Counted from the stretch's first letter, positions 27,334 through 37,356 are shown. The stretch: 64,000 nucleotides of DNA from Paenibacillus sp. JJ-100 (GCF_948329825.1 NZ_CAOJCM010000002.1:1358553-1422552); one strand, 5' to 3'. Numbers and translations are program-made. The notes: generated by a model not told the origin, from the letters alone.

Positions 27334-29508
27334 CTATTCCGGCCAGCCCTGAATCGTTACCTGCTCTCCCTCGGGATTGTGCGTTGCGGCAGCATATTCC
27401 GGCATGTTGCCGTCATGGAATAACCACAATTCATGCAAAGCCCGCGTACAGCCAACATAGAGCAGTTTCGCATCACCTGCACCAGGCTTATAATGCTGCT
27501 GATCAACGTCTGCCACAATAGCCGCATCGAATTCCAGCCCTTTAGACAAATACACAGGTAAAATGGAATGTCCGCCGCTATACTGCTTTTTCCCTCCGTC
27601 GATGAGGTTCATATCCCAGCCCTCCGCTTGTAGCTCACGGTGAAGTTCCTCGGCTTCATGAAGCGTTCGCGTCAGGATCGAGACTGTCCGATAGTCTTTA
27701 GAGGTAAGCACTTGAAGTGCTCGCCCTAAACTTCCGATCCGACCTTCACTTCCATAAGCAAGCGTGCGCACCGGATCACCACTCCGGAACACGGGAATCG
27801 CCGTAATGCCGCTCTTTACACCCTGTTCCAGAATGGTATTGGCATAATCGATGATCTCCATCGTCGAACGGTAGCTTCGAGTTAAAGCAAAGTAAGCATT
27901 CTGCTCTTCCGGAAACAGCGAACTCATCTCTTCCCACGCATGAACACCACGGTACTCATGAATACCTTGAGACAAGTCTCCCAGAATGGTAAAAGAATGT
28001 CCTTTGACAAACTGATCTAGCAGCGCAACATGAAATGGAGAAAAATCCTGGGCTTCATCAATAACAACGTGATCAAAACGCTCTGATCCTTCAATGTCAT
28101 GAACCAACGTATGGATATAGACCAGTGCTGGCAGATCTTCTTCCCGAATAACGTCTTGTTTCAGATCTGTACCTGTCTGTTTCATGATCGCTTTAGGTAT
28201 CAAGCTGCTAAGAGAAGCAGGTACCGAGCCACCTTTCGCTGCTTTAAACAGTTGTTTGTACAGTGTCAATGGATTGTACTCAGGCCACTTTTTTGCATAA
28301 GCTTTCTCCCGGGTTGCTGCCTTTTTCTTGCGCTCTTTACGCAAGCTTTCCGGCATCGGCTTTTTCAGCTCCATCTCAATCCACCGATGAATACGTGCCA
28401 TGACCCGCTCTTTGCGTTTGGCCAGCGGATAGTGTTTGTACTCCGTCCCAAACCAGTTCTCAATCTCTGGTTTGCTGAGCACTGCTCCATCCCAAGGAAT
28501 GAAATCCATATCCGGCACTGAAGCCTCTTCCATCCCCGATAACCACTCCCGAATCAATTCCATGAAACGAATCGAGCCTTTGTAACGTCCGGGAACATCA
28601 TCAGTGAGTTCAGGTCGTGTGGCAGGGGTTTCAAACCATGTATTTAGCGTCTCGGACGCATCCGCAAGCGGCATATCCAGCCCCAGCAGATTCATGGCCC
28701 AATCGGGAAACGTACGCTGCTGAATATCCCCTACACCAAGCTCTGGCAACACATCCGAGATGTAGTCGAGGAACATATGATTGGGTGCAAAAATAACCAT
28801 CTTTTCCGCTGACACCTGTTCTTTATACTGGTATAACAAAAAAGCAAGGCGATGCAGGGCAACCGTTGTTTTCCCTGATCCAGCAACCCCCTGAATGATC
28901 AACGCGGTGTTTCTCGCCGCACGAATGATCTGATCCTGCTCGGCTTGAATCGTGGATACGATATCTCGCAATTTGTTGTCCTTGTTCTCGCCAAGGCGAT
29001 ACACCAGAAATTCATCGGATACGGCCGGCTGGTCACTGTCCCGGTTATATGTATCTGCGACTCGTTCCAATATGCGCTGACGGATCACCACATTTCGCTT
29101 CAAATACACCAGACCTTCAATCAGACCTTCGGGGGCTTCATACGTTGCAGAGGCCTCGCCTCCGGTAAACGAGTAAAACAGGCTCGCGACAGGAGCGCGC
29201 CAATCGATGACAAGCGGATGCTCACCGACCTCTTCGCGGTCTACACCGATTTTGCCAATATACAGCGGTTTCCGTTCACCACTGCCCTGCTCTTCGAAAT
29301 CCAAGCGTCCGAAATAGGGTTGTTGCGCGCTCTTGGACAAGGCACTCCGGCGTTCTTCACGTCCGGCTTCCAGCACTTGCTCCGTGAAATCATGGCCCGT
29401 ATACACCGGGATATTCCGCAGCCGTTCGAGCTGGCGGTCCACTTCTTCCATGGTTCGCTCTAACCTGTACTCTTCTTCTTGATAGGCACTTTGAAAGCTG
29501 TCTGACAT
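27334..29508 (-). CDS. helD: HelD-type RNA polymerase-associated helicase
   Basis: HelD is a UvrD-like ATPase that frees stalled RNA polymerase from DNA and recycles it. The 724-residue protein has an N-terminal coiled coil (about 5-60), then a region with IGKIGVDREEVGEHPLVIDWRAP that is typical of HelD. The Walker A is GVAGSGKTT (207-215), the Walker B near residue 485 is VIDEAQDFSPF, followed by LTRSYRST and VGCTRALHELWL. Unlike true UvrD/PcrA, it carries long inserts between motifs, one of which (about 385-420) is very lysine-rich. It is monocistronic. Confidence 0.9.
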   Translation of the reverse strand: MSDSFQSAYQEEEYRLERTMEEVDRQLERLRNIPVYTGHDFTEQVLEAGREERRSALSKSAQQPYFGRLDFEEQGSGERKPLYIGKIGVDREEVGEHPLVIDWRAPVASLFYSFTGGEASATYEAPEGLIEGLVYLKRNVVIRQRILERVADTYNRDSDQPAVSDEFLVYRLGENKDNKLRDIVSTIQAEQDQIIRAARNTALIIQGVAGSGKTTVALHRLAFLLYQYKEQVSAEKMVIFAPNHMFLDYISDVLPELGVGDIQQRTFPDWAMNLLGLDMPLADASETLNTWFETPATRPELTDDVPGRYKGSIRFMELIREWLSGMEEASVPDMDFIPWDGAVLSKPEIENWFGTEYKHYPLAKRKERVMARIHRWIEMELKKPMPESLRKERKKKAATREKAYAKKWPEYNPLTLYKQLFKAAKGGSVPASLSSLIPKAIMKQTGTDLKQDVIREEDLPALVYIHTLVHDIEGSERFDHVVIDEAQDFSPFHVALLDQFVKGHSFTILGDLSQGIHEYRGVHAWEEMSSLFPEEQNAYFALTRSYRSTMEIIDYANTILEQGVKSGITAIPVFRSGDPVRTLAYGSEGRIGSLGRALQVLTSKDYRTVSILTRTLHEAEELHRELQAEGWDMNLIDGGKKQYSGGHSILPVYLSKGLEFDAAIVADVDQQHYKPGAGDAKLLYVGCTRALHELWLFHDGNMPEYAAATHNPEGEQVTIQGWPE

Positions 29509-29569
29509 GTTTCAGTTACCTCCTAAGAATCATTAATTACCCCGCACCACCTGTACCACGCAATGCAAA

Positions 29570-29597
29570 AGGATATTTAATATATCATATAGGTCAA
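29570..29597 (-). promoter_or_regulatory. Possible promoter of helD
   Basis: TTGACC and TATCCT are spaced by 16 bases on the minus strand, about 60-90 bases ahead of the helD ATG. Confidence 0.35.
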
Positions 29598-29604
29598 CCG
29601 AAAG

Positions 29605-29775
29605 CTACTTGAATTGATAATTAATTACTGCACTAACAAGTGCACAGCAACCAAACAAAACAAACCACCAAGCCCATTTATTTCTAACACCCTTGCGTCT
29701 GCTATTCATTACACCGTAGATCCCTATAAGTAGTACGATTGAGGAAAAAGTTATACCTACAATCCAGCCTGCCAT
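29605..29775 (-). CDS. Small two-helix membrane protein
   Basis: A 56-residue protein with two hydrophobic helices (MAGWIVGITFSSIVLLIGIYG and WAWWFVLFGCCALVSAVI, each shown as part of the whole) and a basic SRRKGVRNK turn between them. GAAGGAGG precedes the ATG at 29775 by seven bases. It follows the DUF4097 gene by 32 bases and is probably the last gene of the TetR-DUF4097 operon. Function unknown. Confidence 0.65.
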   Translation of the reverse strand: MAGWIVGITFSSIVLLIGIYGVMNSRRKGVRNKWAWWFVLFGCCALVSAVINYQFK

Positions 29776-29807
29776 ATGCATGCCTCCTTCAATGTTCAAG
29801 GGATGAT

Positions 29808-30599
29808 TCAGCTTCTTCTTTTCAAATGAAAGGATCCCCCACGAATATCAATATAGAATTGCTTTTCTCCATTGTTATATGAGAATCGTTTGTGTTCGCT
29901 CTGTAGAGGAGTCAGTTCAAAATCACTTTTCAATGAACCTGATCTTTCGTTTAGCTGCACTTCAAAGCCTTCTCGATCTGGAATGCGAACCACAGCCTTC
30001 ATCCCGGTGGATATAGAATGGAAGCTATTTGGCGTTTGGAGACATTCCATCAAAAGCGTTCTCCCCGTAGCTTTGGATTCCACATGCTGAAATTCTCCTG
30101 TAATCTCAATCTTGGATGAACTGGAGTGAAGAACGAACCTATTTGCTTTTATCTGATCCGCGTAGATATCTGAGGCAGTTGCGTACACTTCAAGTTTTTC
30201 CATAGTTCCGGACATGGCTAGACTACCTGAAGTGACTTTACATTGACAACGATTGGCTCGAATGCCCTTCAGCCCAAGCTGACCTCCTGTCATCTTGACT
30301 AAAATGGAGTTCATAATACGATGAGGTACTTGGATCTCCAGAGCGGTCCGGCCGATATTAAATCCGATGAAACCTCCCTTTTTTCGCCCATCTACAATAC
30401 TTAATTGATTGCCGTTAATACGGTATTGCATTAACTTTCGCTCAGAATAACGTTTATCGGCATACTGTATAACGTGAATGAATTCATCCTCGCTTAAACG
30501 TACATGAATATCGCCGGACAACCAATCCACATCAATATCATCTATAGACTGATCCACATCTAACGTTTTGCAGAGACGAAGTTCGCTGCTTTTCAACAC
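29808..30599 (-). CDS. DUF4097-type beta-repeat protein
   Basis: A 263-residue protein of beta-strand repeats (for example LEVYATASDIYADQIKANRF and KIEITGEFQHVESKATGRT) that resembles the DUF4097 putative-adhesin family. It has no signal peptide, so it is most likely cytoplasmic despite the adhesin name. The start is a TTG seven bases after AGGGG, 12 bases after the TetR gene. Bacillus relatives lie beside PspC or PadR-type regulators and respond to envelope stress, so a link with envelope or membrane stress is possible but unproven here. Confidence 0.75.
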   Translation of the reverse strand: MLKSSELRLCKTLDVDQSIDDIDVDWLSGDIHVRLSEDEFIHVIQYADKRYSERKLMQYRINGNQLSIVDGRKKGGFIGFNIGRTALEIQVPHRIMNSILVKMTGGQLGLKGIRANRCQCKVTSGSLAMSGTMEKLEVYATASDIYADQIKANRFVLHSSSSKIEITGEFQHVESKATGRTLLMECLQTPNSFHSISTGMKAVVRIPDREGFEVQLNERSGSLKSDFELTPLQSEHKRFSYNNGEKQFYIDIRGGSFHLKRRS

Positions 30600-30611
30600 G
30601 TTTCCCCTCTC

Positions 30612-31274
30612 CTAACCATCCACATAACCTCCTGTGTTGGCATGCCGATTGGTAATCCGTTGAATAAGTTGATCACTTACGATATCCGCGCCAAGAAGTC
30701 TCATCATATATTGCAAAAACCTGAGCCTTTCCTGCGTCTGTGCCTGATCCCGTCCAAAAAGAAGAGGATTAATCCAGATATTAACGAGCAGCATGAAGAT
30801 CTCAGCGCACTCCAGCGGATATTCAACAGAGATCGATCCATCACTCTTGCCTTGTTCCATGATATCGGCAATAATTCGTGCATCTTTCAAAACACCTTTT
30901 CTGATTCCACCCAGTATAAACTGTGGATTCTTGATCTGAGTACTTAGAACCTGATCAATTGAATTGGATTGAATTCCGGGATCAACGATAATATTTTCCA
31001 AAACGCTAATAAGCTTCTGTCTTGCATCAGGGGCATGTGTATTTTGAATGAGCTCCATAAACATGTCTTCCGCTCGCCCAAGCTCCTTCTCCATCACTGC
31101 ACTAAGAATATCCTCCTTAGACTTGAAATGATGGTATATAGCACCCTTAGACATGCCTAGTTCATCTATAATGTCCTGAATGCTCGTTTTCTCGTATCCC
31201 TTTTCGGTGAACATCTTTGTTGAAACAGCCAAGATCTGATCTAGAGTCTGTTCAGGATATTTATTTCTAGCCAT
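30612..31274 (-). CDS. TetR-family repressor
   Basis: The 220-residue protein has the TetR helix-turn-helix at about 25-50 (TSIQDIIDELGMSKGAIYHHFKSKEDIL) and a ligand-binding helical rest. The ATG at 31274 has GGAGG at seven bases. A palindromic operator and a sigma-A promoter lie just upstream, so autorepression is very likely. The downstream DUF4097 and small membrane protein genes are only 12 and 32 bases apart and should be controlled with it. The ligand cannot be told from sequence. The ABC exporter upstream is separated by a terminator but may also be a target. Confidence 0.92.
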   Translation of the reverse strand: MARNKYPEQTLDQILAVSTKMFTEKGYEKTSIQDIIDELGMSKGAIYHHFKSKEDILSAVMEKELGRAEDMFMELIQNTHAPDARQKLISVLENIIVDPGIQSNSIDQVLSTQIKNPQFILGGIRKGVLKDARIIADIMEQGKSDGSISVEYPLECAEIFMLLVNIWINPLLFGRDQAQTQERLRFLQYMMRLLGADIVSDQLIQRITNRHANTGGYVDG

Positions 31275-31290
31275 AACTGCCTCCTTATAC

Positions 31291-31307
31291 ATACCAACGG
31301 TCGGTAT
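31291..31307. promoter_or_regulatory. TetR-type operator
   Basis: The 17-base palindrome ATACCRAC-C-GTYGGTAT (one asymmetric pair) lies just downstream of the -10 box and 16 bases before the TetR start codon. It covers the expected start of transcription. Confidence 0.75.
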
Positions 31308-31311
31308 CCTT

Positions 31312-31340
31312 AATATAGGGTATGTTGGTCTTACTGTCAA
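31312..31340 (-). promoter_or_regulatory. Sigma-A promoter of the TetR operon
   Basis: TTGACA (31335-31340), a 17-base spacer and TATATT (31312-31317) on the minus strand. The operator starts five bases downstream. Confidence 0.85.
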
Positions 31341-31360
31341 TATGAGGAATTTCAACGAAA

Positions 31361-31411
31361 TAAAAAAGGATTCCCGTTGTATTACCTCGCAGGTAATGAC
31401 GAAAATCCTTC
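31361..31411 (-). terminator. Intrinsic terminator after the ABC exporter gene
   Basis: AGGATT and AATCCT close a long stem that also pairs CGTCATTACC with GGTAAT...ACG, followed by TTTTTT on the minus strand. Confidence 0.75.
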
Positions 31412-31428
31412 TTTCTTTGTAACCCGTG

Positions 31429-33249
31429 TTAGTGTTCGGTTGGCATTTTACCGCTACCAGCTTCTATGCTCTCCTCATCCTGAGATACAAACTGTTTTTG
31501 TGCTAGTTCGCGGTATACCGGATGTGTACTGATTAATTCCGTATGTGTTCCCGTTCCTGTAACATGCCCATGCTCCAAAACAACAATTTGATCAGAATCG
31601 ACAACCGTAGACAGTCGGTGGGCAATAACAATCGTAGTTCGGCCCTCCATGAGATTGGATAAGGCCTGTTGTACTTCGTATTCCGACGTACTGTCCAGAC
31701 TGGAGGTTGCTTCATCCAGCATCAGAATGTCAGGGCTCCGTAGCAGCGCTCGCGCGATAGCAATCCGCTGACGCTGGCCACCGGATAATTTGATTCCTCG
31801 TTCGCCAACTTCCGTGTCATAACCTTGCGGAAGTTGGTTGATAAAGTCAGCTGAATATGCCATCTCTGCCGCTTGTTTAATCTCGTCTAACGTTACCGGT
31901 CGATCCAGACCGTACGTGATATTGTCTTTAATTGTGCCTGCCATCAGCGGACTTTCCTGAGATACATACCCAATCTTGTTACGCCACGAGGACAACGAAT
32001 ACTCCGTTATAGCCTGACTTCCATACGAAATATGACCCGAATCGGGAAGGTAGAACTGCTCTAGCAATGAGAACAGTGTAGACTTTCCACTGCCGCTCGG
32101 ACCAACGATTGCTGTTACTTTCCGAGTTGGAACAGTGAGATTGATGCCGTGCAACACTTCTTCACCCGTAATATAGGAGAAATGTACATTGTGAAAGGCA
32201 ATGGTCTCATTTCCTGGGGGAGCGTGTTTTGTGCTGTGATCCGGTTCCTCATTTTCGGCAAGAATCGACTGAATACGTTCGGTGGCGCCGACTACTTTTT
32301 GCAAACGTGAATATAGGGTGGTGAACTGCCCCATTGGCATGATGACCTGGAAGAGCAGTAGAATGAAAGCAACCAATTCTCCCGGCGATAATAGTCCTGA
32401 TGCTACACGCATCCCCCCTACACCCAGAATAACAACCAGCACAGCGGTCATCACAAACGTAAACAGCGGCCCGATCAACGCTAGAATTCGCGCTTCCTGC
32501 AAGCCAAACGCAAACATTTTGCGTATTCGGGAATCTCCGGCTTCTGCTTCTTGCTTCTCCGTTCCGTAAGCCTTCACCAGGCGAATCTCACTTATAACCT
32601 GACTGAGGACAGACGTAAGTCCAGCCATCTCATCCTGCTGTTTCTTGGAGATTTTATACATTTTCCTCCCCACCGGCAGAAGAATCAGCATCGTCAGCGG
32701 GATTAGACTCAAAATGATGAGCGACATCACCCAATCCAAATAAAAAAGAAGAGCTACGCCACCAATGACCGCAACGATATTGGAGACAAATGACACAAGA
32801 TAGTCGGCAATCAGTGTCATAATCTGGCTAGTATCATTCGTAATCCGGCTCATCGTATCCCCTGTACGATTACGGTCAAAATACGGCATACGCAGGGACA
32901 ACACTTTGTTCCATAGCTTGGTACGAAGGGTCGCTACCACACGCTGTCCGGCATAATTCAACATGTAGATACTAATACCTGAAGCGATCGCTTGGATGAC
33001 AAACGCCCCGAGTAGCAGAAAAATAACCGATTTGTTCAGCGCTGATGTGGTCAGCCCGTCAATAAGGCCTTTAGTCATCAAAGGTACAATTAATCCGGCC
33101 GTCGTTTGAATCAACGTCAAGATGAGTGCCAGAATGAGAATCAGTTTGGGCGGGTTCGTAGAAGCGATAAGCTTGGCAAAATCCTTGAATCCCTTTTTTC
33201 CTACTTTTGTCACATCAGATTCCGACTTTAGATGTTGCTGTTCTTCCAT
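31429..33249 (-). CDS. ABC exporter, fused membrane and ATPase domains (BmrA-like)
   Basis: A half-transporter of 606 residues with six membrane helices (about 35-340) and one ATPase domain: Walker A GPSGSGKST (383-391), signature LSGGQ (488-492), Walker B ILMLDEATSS (from about 508) and H-loop AHRLS (543-547). It works as a homodimer or with another half and fits the BmrA/LmrA type that exports drugs, lipids or peptides. GGGAGG precedes the ATG. It lies 39 bases after the AzgA permease gene, so the two may share a transcript. A TetR gene lies downstream. Confidence 0.93.
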   Translation of the reverse strand: MEEQQHLKSESDVTKVGKKGFKDFAKLIASTNPPKLILILALILTLIQTTAGLIVPLMTKGLIDGLTTSALNKSVIFLLLGAFVIQAIASGISIYMLNYAGQRVVATLRTKLWNKVLSLRMPYFDRNRTGDTMSRITNDTSQIMTLIADYLVSFVSNIVAVIGGVALLFYLDWVMSLIILSLIPLTMLILLPVGRKMYKISKKQQDEMAGLTSVLSQVISEIRLVKAYGTEKQEAEAGDSRIRKMFAFGLQEARILALIGPLFTFVMTAVLVVILGVGGMRVASGLLSPGELVAFILLLFQVIMPMGQFTTLYSRLQKVVGATERIQSILAENEEPDHSTKHAPPGNETIAFHNVHFSYITGEEVLHGINLTVPTRKVTAIVGPSGSGKSTLFSLLEQFYLPDSGHISYGSQAITEYSLSSWRNKIGYVSQESPLMAGTIKDNITYGLDRPVTLDEIKQAAEMAYSADFINQLPQGYDTEVGERGIKLSGGQRQRIAIARALLRSPDILMLDEATSSLDSTSEYEVQQALSNLMEGRTTIVIAHRLSTVVDSDQIVVLEHGHVTGTGTHTELISTHPVYRELAQKQFVSQDEESIEAGSGKMPTEH

Positions 33250-33288
33250 TTCCCGTTCCTCCCATTCTCTATCTTTACACGTACGTTT

Positions 33289-34587
33289 TTACAAAATACC
33301 ATGCAGAACAAAATTCGCCAGGAACAGAATCGAAATGCCGTACATGACCACAGGCACTTTCTTCCCTTTTCCAGCAGCCAGTTTTGCCAGTGGGTATGCG
33401 ATAAATCCGAAGGCCATACCGTCCACAATGCTGTACGTAAAAGGAATCATGACCATAATGAGGAATGCCGGGAACGCTTCGGTAAAATCGCTAAAATCCA
33501 TATCTTTGACACCTTGCACCATCAATCCCCCGATGATAATTAAAATAGGAGCGATTGCACTGTCGGGAATATACCCGAGCAGCGGTATGAAGAAAAAGGT
33601 CGCGCCGAACAGCACGGCTGTCACGAGCGGAGTTAACCCCGTACGGCCACCTGCAGCAATACCTGCTGTTGTCTCCGCTGCTGCTACCGGTGGACTGCTA
33701 CCGAAAATACCTGCTAACACCGTACTCAATGATAATGCACGCAGACTGCCCTTGAACCGTTCCGGACGGCCAATCATATTCGTCTGCGCCGTAATAAGTC
33801 CTATATTTTCAAACACGACAATTAATAACAATAGAAATACTGCAATCCAGAATGCAATATCCGCTAGCTTCATCAGGGACAATTGACCAAATAGACTGCT
33901 GTATTGCCGCATGGCGTCCATGGCAGATACAGCTTCGCCAGGCTGAACCGCTCCTAACACATAAGCAAGTCCTGTGCCGACCAGAATACTGATCAGTAAT
34001 CCACCCTGTACATTTCGGATAAATAAAATTATAGCCAGTACCAGTGTTACACACGCTGTAATAACATTGGGGTCATTGAAATGTCCAATTGCCACAAATG
34101 TCGTTTGATGAGCAATAACAATACTGCTCTTTTGCAATCCGATAAAGGTTAAAAATAATCCAATCCCGACTGTGATCCCATGCTGCAAATTTTTCGGGAT
34201 AGCTTCACTGATCATTTTATATAACGACGTAAAGGCGACAATGGCAAACAACACACCCGTAACGGCGACTACAGCCAGCGCTTCTTGCCATGTTAATTGC
34301 ATGGAGTGCACAAGTGTATACGTGAAAAATGCATTGATCCCCATCCCTGGTACAACCACAATGGGTGATTTCCCACCGAATGCCATAAGTAAACATCCTG
34401 CTATGGATGTGAGCAACGTGCCCACCATAGCCGCTTGCAACGGCATTCCCGCATCCGCAAGAATGGTTGCATTCACCATCACGATATAGACGACGGCAAA
34501 ATAAGAGATGGCCCCCGCCACAATCTCCTTCCTCCATTGATCTTCTGGCTCCATGCCCAGTCTTCTGGACATCCAACTGTGTTTCAT
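33289..34587 (-). CDS. AzgA-family purine permease
   Basis: A 432-residue protein with about 12 to 14 membrane helices. It has the AzgA family's first-helix pattern (EIVAGAISYFAVVYIVMVNATIL) and SSPPVAAAETTAGIAAGGRTGL, which distinguish it from the UraA branch of NCS2. Relatives PbuG and PbuO in Bacillus import hypoxanthine, guanine or adenine with protons. The 140 bases upstream do not show a purine riboswitch, which guards pbuG in Bacillus. The exact base is unknown. Confidence 0.9.
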   Translation of the reverse strand: MKHSWMSRRLGMEPEDQWRKEIVAGAISYFAVVYIVMVNATILADAGMPLQAAMVGTLLTSIAGCLLMAFGGKSPIVVVPGMGINAFFTYTLVHSMQLTWQEALAVVAVTGVLFAIVAFTSLYKMISEAIPKNLQHGITVGIGLFLTFIGLQKSSIVIAHQTTFVAIGHFNDPNVITACVTLVLAIILFIRNVQGGLLISILVGTGLAYVLGAVQPGEAVSAMDAMRQYSSLFGQLSLMKLADIAFWIAVFLLLLIVVFENIGLITAQTNMIGRPERFKGSLRALSLSTVLAGIFGSSPPVAAAETTAGIAAGGRTGLTPLVTAVLFGATFFFIPLLGYIPDSAIAPILIIIGGLMVQGVKDMDFSDFTEAFPAFLIMVMIPFTYSIVDGMAFGFIAYPLAKLAAGKGKKVPVVMYGISILFLANFVLHGIL

Positions 34588-34721
34588 TTGTCTATTCCCC
34601 TCTCTGGCTGCATGTTTATGCCCGGTTCAACTTATATCAATGTAAGTATTTATGTATCGCATAGCACAGCACCCCATATCATACACCGTTTTTATTATGA
34701 AGTATATGGAAACAGCAGACA

Positions 34722-34755
34722 TAAAAAAGCGCAGGTACTTTAGCACCTGCGCTTT
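34722..34755 (-). terminator. Intrinsic terminator after tcdA
   Basis: AAAGCGCAGGT and ACCTGCGCTTT form a perfect 11-pair stem with an eight-base loop, followed by TTTTTT on the minus strand. Confidence 0.9.
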
Positions 34756-34806
34756 GAATTCGTTGACTCTTTTTCTATCTCATCAGACACATCACTCGTC
34801 TAACCT

Positions 34807-35559
34807 CTATTGCTTCTCAGCTTGTTCAATTAAGTCTTTCACAGCCACGCTGACCATAATTAGCCCAGCTACCGGCGGAACAAAAGCATTGCTCGCTGGT
34901 GGCTGTTTGGCCTTACGAATCTCCGGTGCATTCTCAGGCACAATTTTCTGTGTTACGTCTGCACGCGGCTTGAGCGGCTCCTCAGTCGAGAATACTACCT
35001 TTACCCCTTTTTTAATCCCATCTTTACGCAGTTTGGTGCGTACTACACGGGCAATCGGGTCCATGGACGTTTTTGAAATATCCGCAACCTGGAATTTCGT
35101 CGGATCCATTTTATTTGCCGCTCCCATGCTGGAAATCACAGGAATTTTGCGTTTCAGGCACTCTTTAATGAGATGGATTTTGTAGATGATCGTATCGGAA
35201 GCATCCAGTACATAATCCAGCTCGTACTTAAATAATTCCTCATACGTTTCTTCGGTATAAAACATGTTCAGCGCAATGGCGTCACATTCCGGATTGATCA
35301 ATTTCACTCGCTCTACCATCAGGTCAGCTTTTTTCTGACCAACAGTAGTTGTGAGTGCATGAATCTGACGGTTGATATTGGTAATATCCACTACATCTTT
35401 GTCAATCAGGATGATTCGGCCAACACCGCTGCGGGCAAGTGCTTCTACCGCAATACCACCCACACCACCGATCCCGAGTACCGCTACTGTGCTATTTTTG
35501 AGTGCATTCAGACCTTCAGGTCCGATGGCCAGCTCTGTTCTTGAAAATTGATGGAGCAT
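34807..35559 (-). CDS. tcdA: tRNA threonylcarbamoyladenosine dehydratase
   Basis: TcdA (YrvM in Bacillus) is an E1-like enzyme that cyclises t6A at position 37 of ANN-reading tRNAs using ATP. The ThiF fold is clear: GIGGVGGIAVEALARSGVGRI for ATP binding, IDKDVVDITNINRQ, then DASDTIIYKIHLIKECL. The 250-residue length is normal. It starts 18 bases after aspS, matching the Bacillus hisS-aspS-yrvM order, and is the last gene before a strong terminator. Confidence 0.95.
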   Translation of the reverse strand: MLHQFSRTELAIGPEGLNALKNSTVAVLGIGGVGGIAVEALARSGVGRIILIDKDVVDITNINRQIHALTTTVGQKKADLMVERVKLINPECDAIALNMFYTEETYEELFKYELDYVLDASDTIIYKIHLIKECLKRKIPVISSMGAANKMDPTKFQVADISKTSMDPIARVVRTKLRKDGIKKGVKVVFSTEEPLKPRADVTQKIVPENAPEIRKAKQPPASNAFVPPVAGLIMVSVAVKDLIEQAEKQ

Positions 35560-35577
35560 TGAGAATCGATGCCTCCT

Positions 35578-37356
35578 TTATTTCTTTTCCGCGACCGGTT
35601 TACGGGCTACACGGATATGAAGCTGTTCAAGCTGTGATCCATCTACTTCGGAAGGTGCATTCATCAGCAGATCGGTTGCACTTGCCGTTTTCGGGAAGGC
35701 AATCGTTTCACGCAGGTTCGTGCGACCTGCCAGCAACATCACGAGACGGTCCAAACCAAATGCAATACCGCCATGTGGTGGTGTACCATATTCGAATGCT
35801 TCGAGCAAATAACCGAATTTATCGTTGGCTACTTCTGGTGTAAGTCCAAGTGCAGCAAACATTTTCTCCTGCACATCACGTTTGTAGATACGCATCGAAC
35901 CGCCACCTACTTCGTAACCGTTCAGAACAAGGTCATAAGCTTGAGCACGAATGCTGCCTGGGTCCGTATCGAACAGGTGTACATCTTCGTCTTTTGGACG
36001 TGTGAACGGATGGTGTTCTGCCACATAACGTTTCGCTTCTTCATCATAGCCGAGAAGTGGGAAATCCACCACCCAAGCAAATTTGAATTTGCTGTCATCG
36101 ATCAGGCCAAGTTGACGTCCGATTTTCAGACGGAGAGCCCCGAGTACGTCAGCAACTACTTTTTTAGTATCCGCGGAGAAGAGCAGCAAGTCACCTTCTT
36201 CAGCGCCTGTGCGTTCTTTTACCGCTTCAATCTCTTCCGGTGTGAAGAACTTCACGATTGGCCCTTTGAACTCGCCGTCTTTCACTTGAATCCATGCCAG
36301 ACCTTTAGCACCATAACGAGAAGCGTATGTTCCGAGTTCATCGATCTCTTTACGGCTCCATGTACCACAGCCTTTAGCATTCAATACTTTCACTTCGCCG
36401 CCTTTTTCGATGACTGAAGCGAACACTTTTACTCCGCTATTGGCTACGATATCGTTCATCTCAATTAGTTCTAGGCCAAAGCGTAGATCCGGTTTATCGG
36501 AACCATATTTGCCCATTGCATCAGCATACGTAATCCGTTGAAATGGCAGTTCCAGCTCGATGCCTTTCGTTTCACGCAGCAATTTAGCCATCAGCTGTTC
36601 CATCATCGGCAACAGATCATCCTGCTGCAAGAAGGACGTCTCGATATCGACTTGAGTGAACTCAGGCTGGCGGTCTGCACGCAAGTCCTCGTCACGGAAG
36701 CAGCGAGCGATTTGGTAGTAACGCTCCAGGCCGCCAACCATCAGCAATTGTTTGTAAATTTGCGGGGACTGTGGCAATGCGAAGAATTCACCTTCATGTA
36801 CACGACTCGGTACAAGATAGTCACGCGCACCTTCCGGTGAGCTCTTCGTCAGAATCGGTGTCTCCACTTCTACGAAGTCTTCCCCATCCAGGAAGTCACG
36901 AAACACTTTGGACGCTTTGGAGCGCAGCTTCAACGTTTCGTACATTTCCGGACGACGCAGGTCCAGGTAACGATATTTCAAGCGCAAGGACTCGTCTACC
37001 TCAACACCGTCTTCAATGAAAAATGGAGGTGTTTTGGCTGCATTCAGCACTTCGATCTCAGTGATTTGGACTTCAATTTCGCCTGTCGGCAAATTTTTGT
37101 TTACAGTCTCAGCATCCCGCTGAACCACTTTACCCGTTACTGCAATGACATATTCGCTACGTACACGATCTGCGATCTGTAGGGCTTCTCCAGAATACGC
37201 CGGGTTAAAAACAACTTGTACAATACCGCTGCGGTCACGCAGATCGATAAAAAGTACGCCTCCCAAGTCACGGCGGGTCTGTACCCAGCCGTTCAATGTT
37301 ACGGTTTCACCGATGTGTGCGTTTGTTAATGCGCCGCAATGATGACTTCTTTTCAT
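35578..37356 (-). CDS. aspS: Aspartate-tRNA ligase
   Basis: The 592-residue bacterial-type AspRS has an N-terminal OB-fold ([22 protein letters not shown]), the class II core ([31 protein letters not shown]), the bacterial GAD insertion in the middle, and motif 3 near the end ([15 protein letters not shown]). It follows hisS by 83 bases and is read from the same T-box-controlled promoter. Whether it charges only tRNA-Asp or also tRNA-Asn cannot be read from sequence alone. Confidence 0.97.
   Translation of the reverse strand: MKRSHHCGALTNAHIGETVTLNGWVQTRRDLGGVLFIDLRDRSGIVQVVFNPAYSGEALQIADRVRSEYVIAVTGKVVQRDAETVNKNLPTGEIEVQITEIEVLNAAKTPPFFIEDGVEVDESLRLKYRYLDLRRPEMYETLKLRSKASKVFRDFLDGEDFVEVETPILTKSSPEGARDYLVPSRVHEGEFFALPQSPQIYKQLLMVGGLERYYQIARCFRDEDLRADRQPEFTQVDIETSFLQQDDLLPMMEQLMAKLLRETKGIELELPFQRITYADAMGKYGSDKPDLRFGLELIEMNDIVANSGVKVFASVIEKGGEVKVLNAKGCGTWSRKEIDELGTYASRYGAKGLAWIQVKDGEFKGPIVKFFTPEEIEAVKERTGAEEGDLLLFSADTKKVVADVLGALRLKIGRQLGLIDDSKFKFAWVVDFPLLGYDEEAKRYVAEHHPFTRPKDEDVHLFDTDPGSIRAQAYDLVLNGYEVGGGSMRIYKRDVQEKMFAALGLTPEVANDKFGYLLEAFEYGTPPHGGIAFGLDRLVMLLAGRTNLRETIAFPKTASATDLLMNAPSEVDGSQLEQLHIRVARKPVAEKK

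Noticed and set aside
33122..33886. Plus-strand frame of 254 codons across the ABC exporter and AzgA genes
   Set aside because: Spans two real minus-strand genes and their gap; sequence is the mirror of hydrophobic helices.
34588..34721. Purine riboswitch before the AzgA permease
   Set aside because: The conserved loop and junction sequences of the purine aptamer are not present in the 130 bases.
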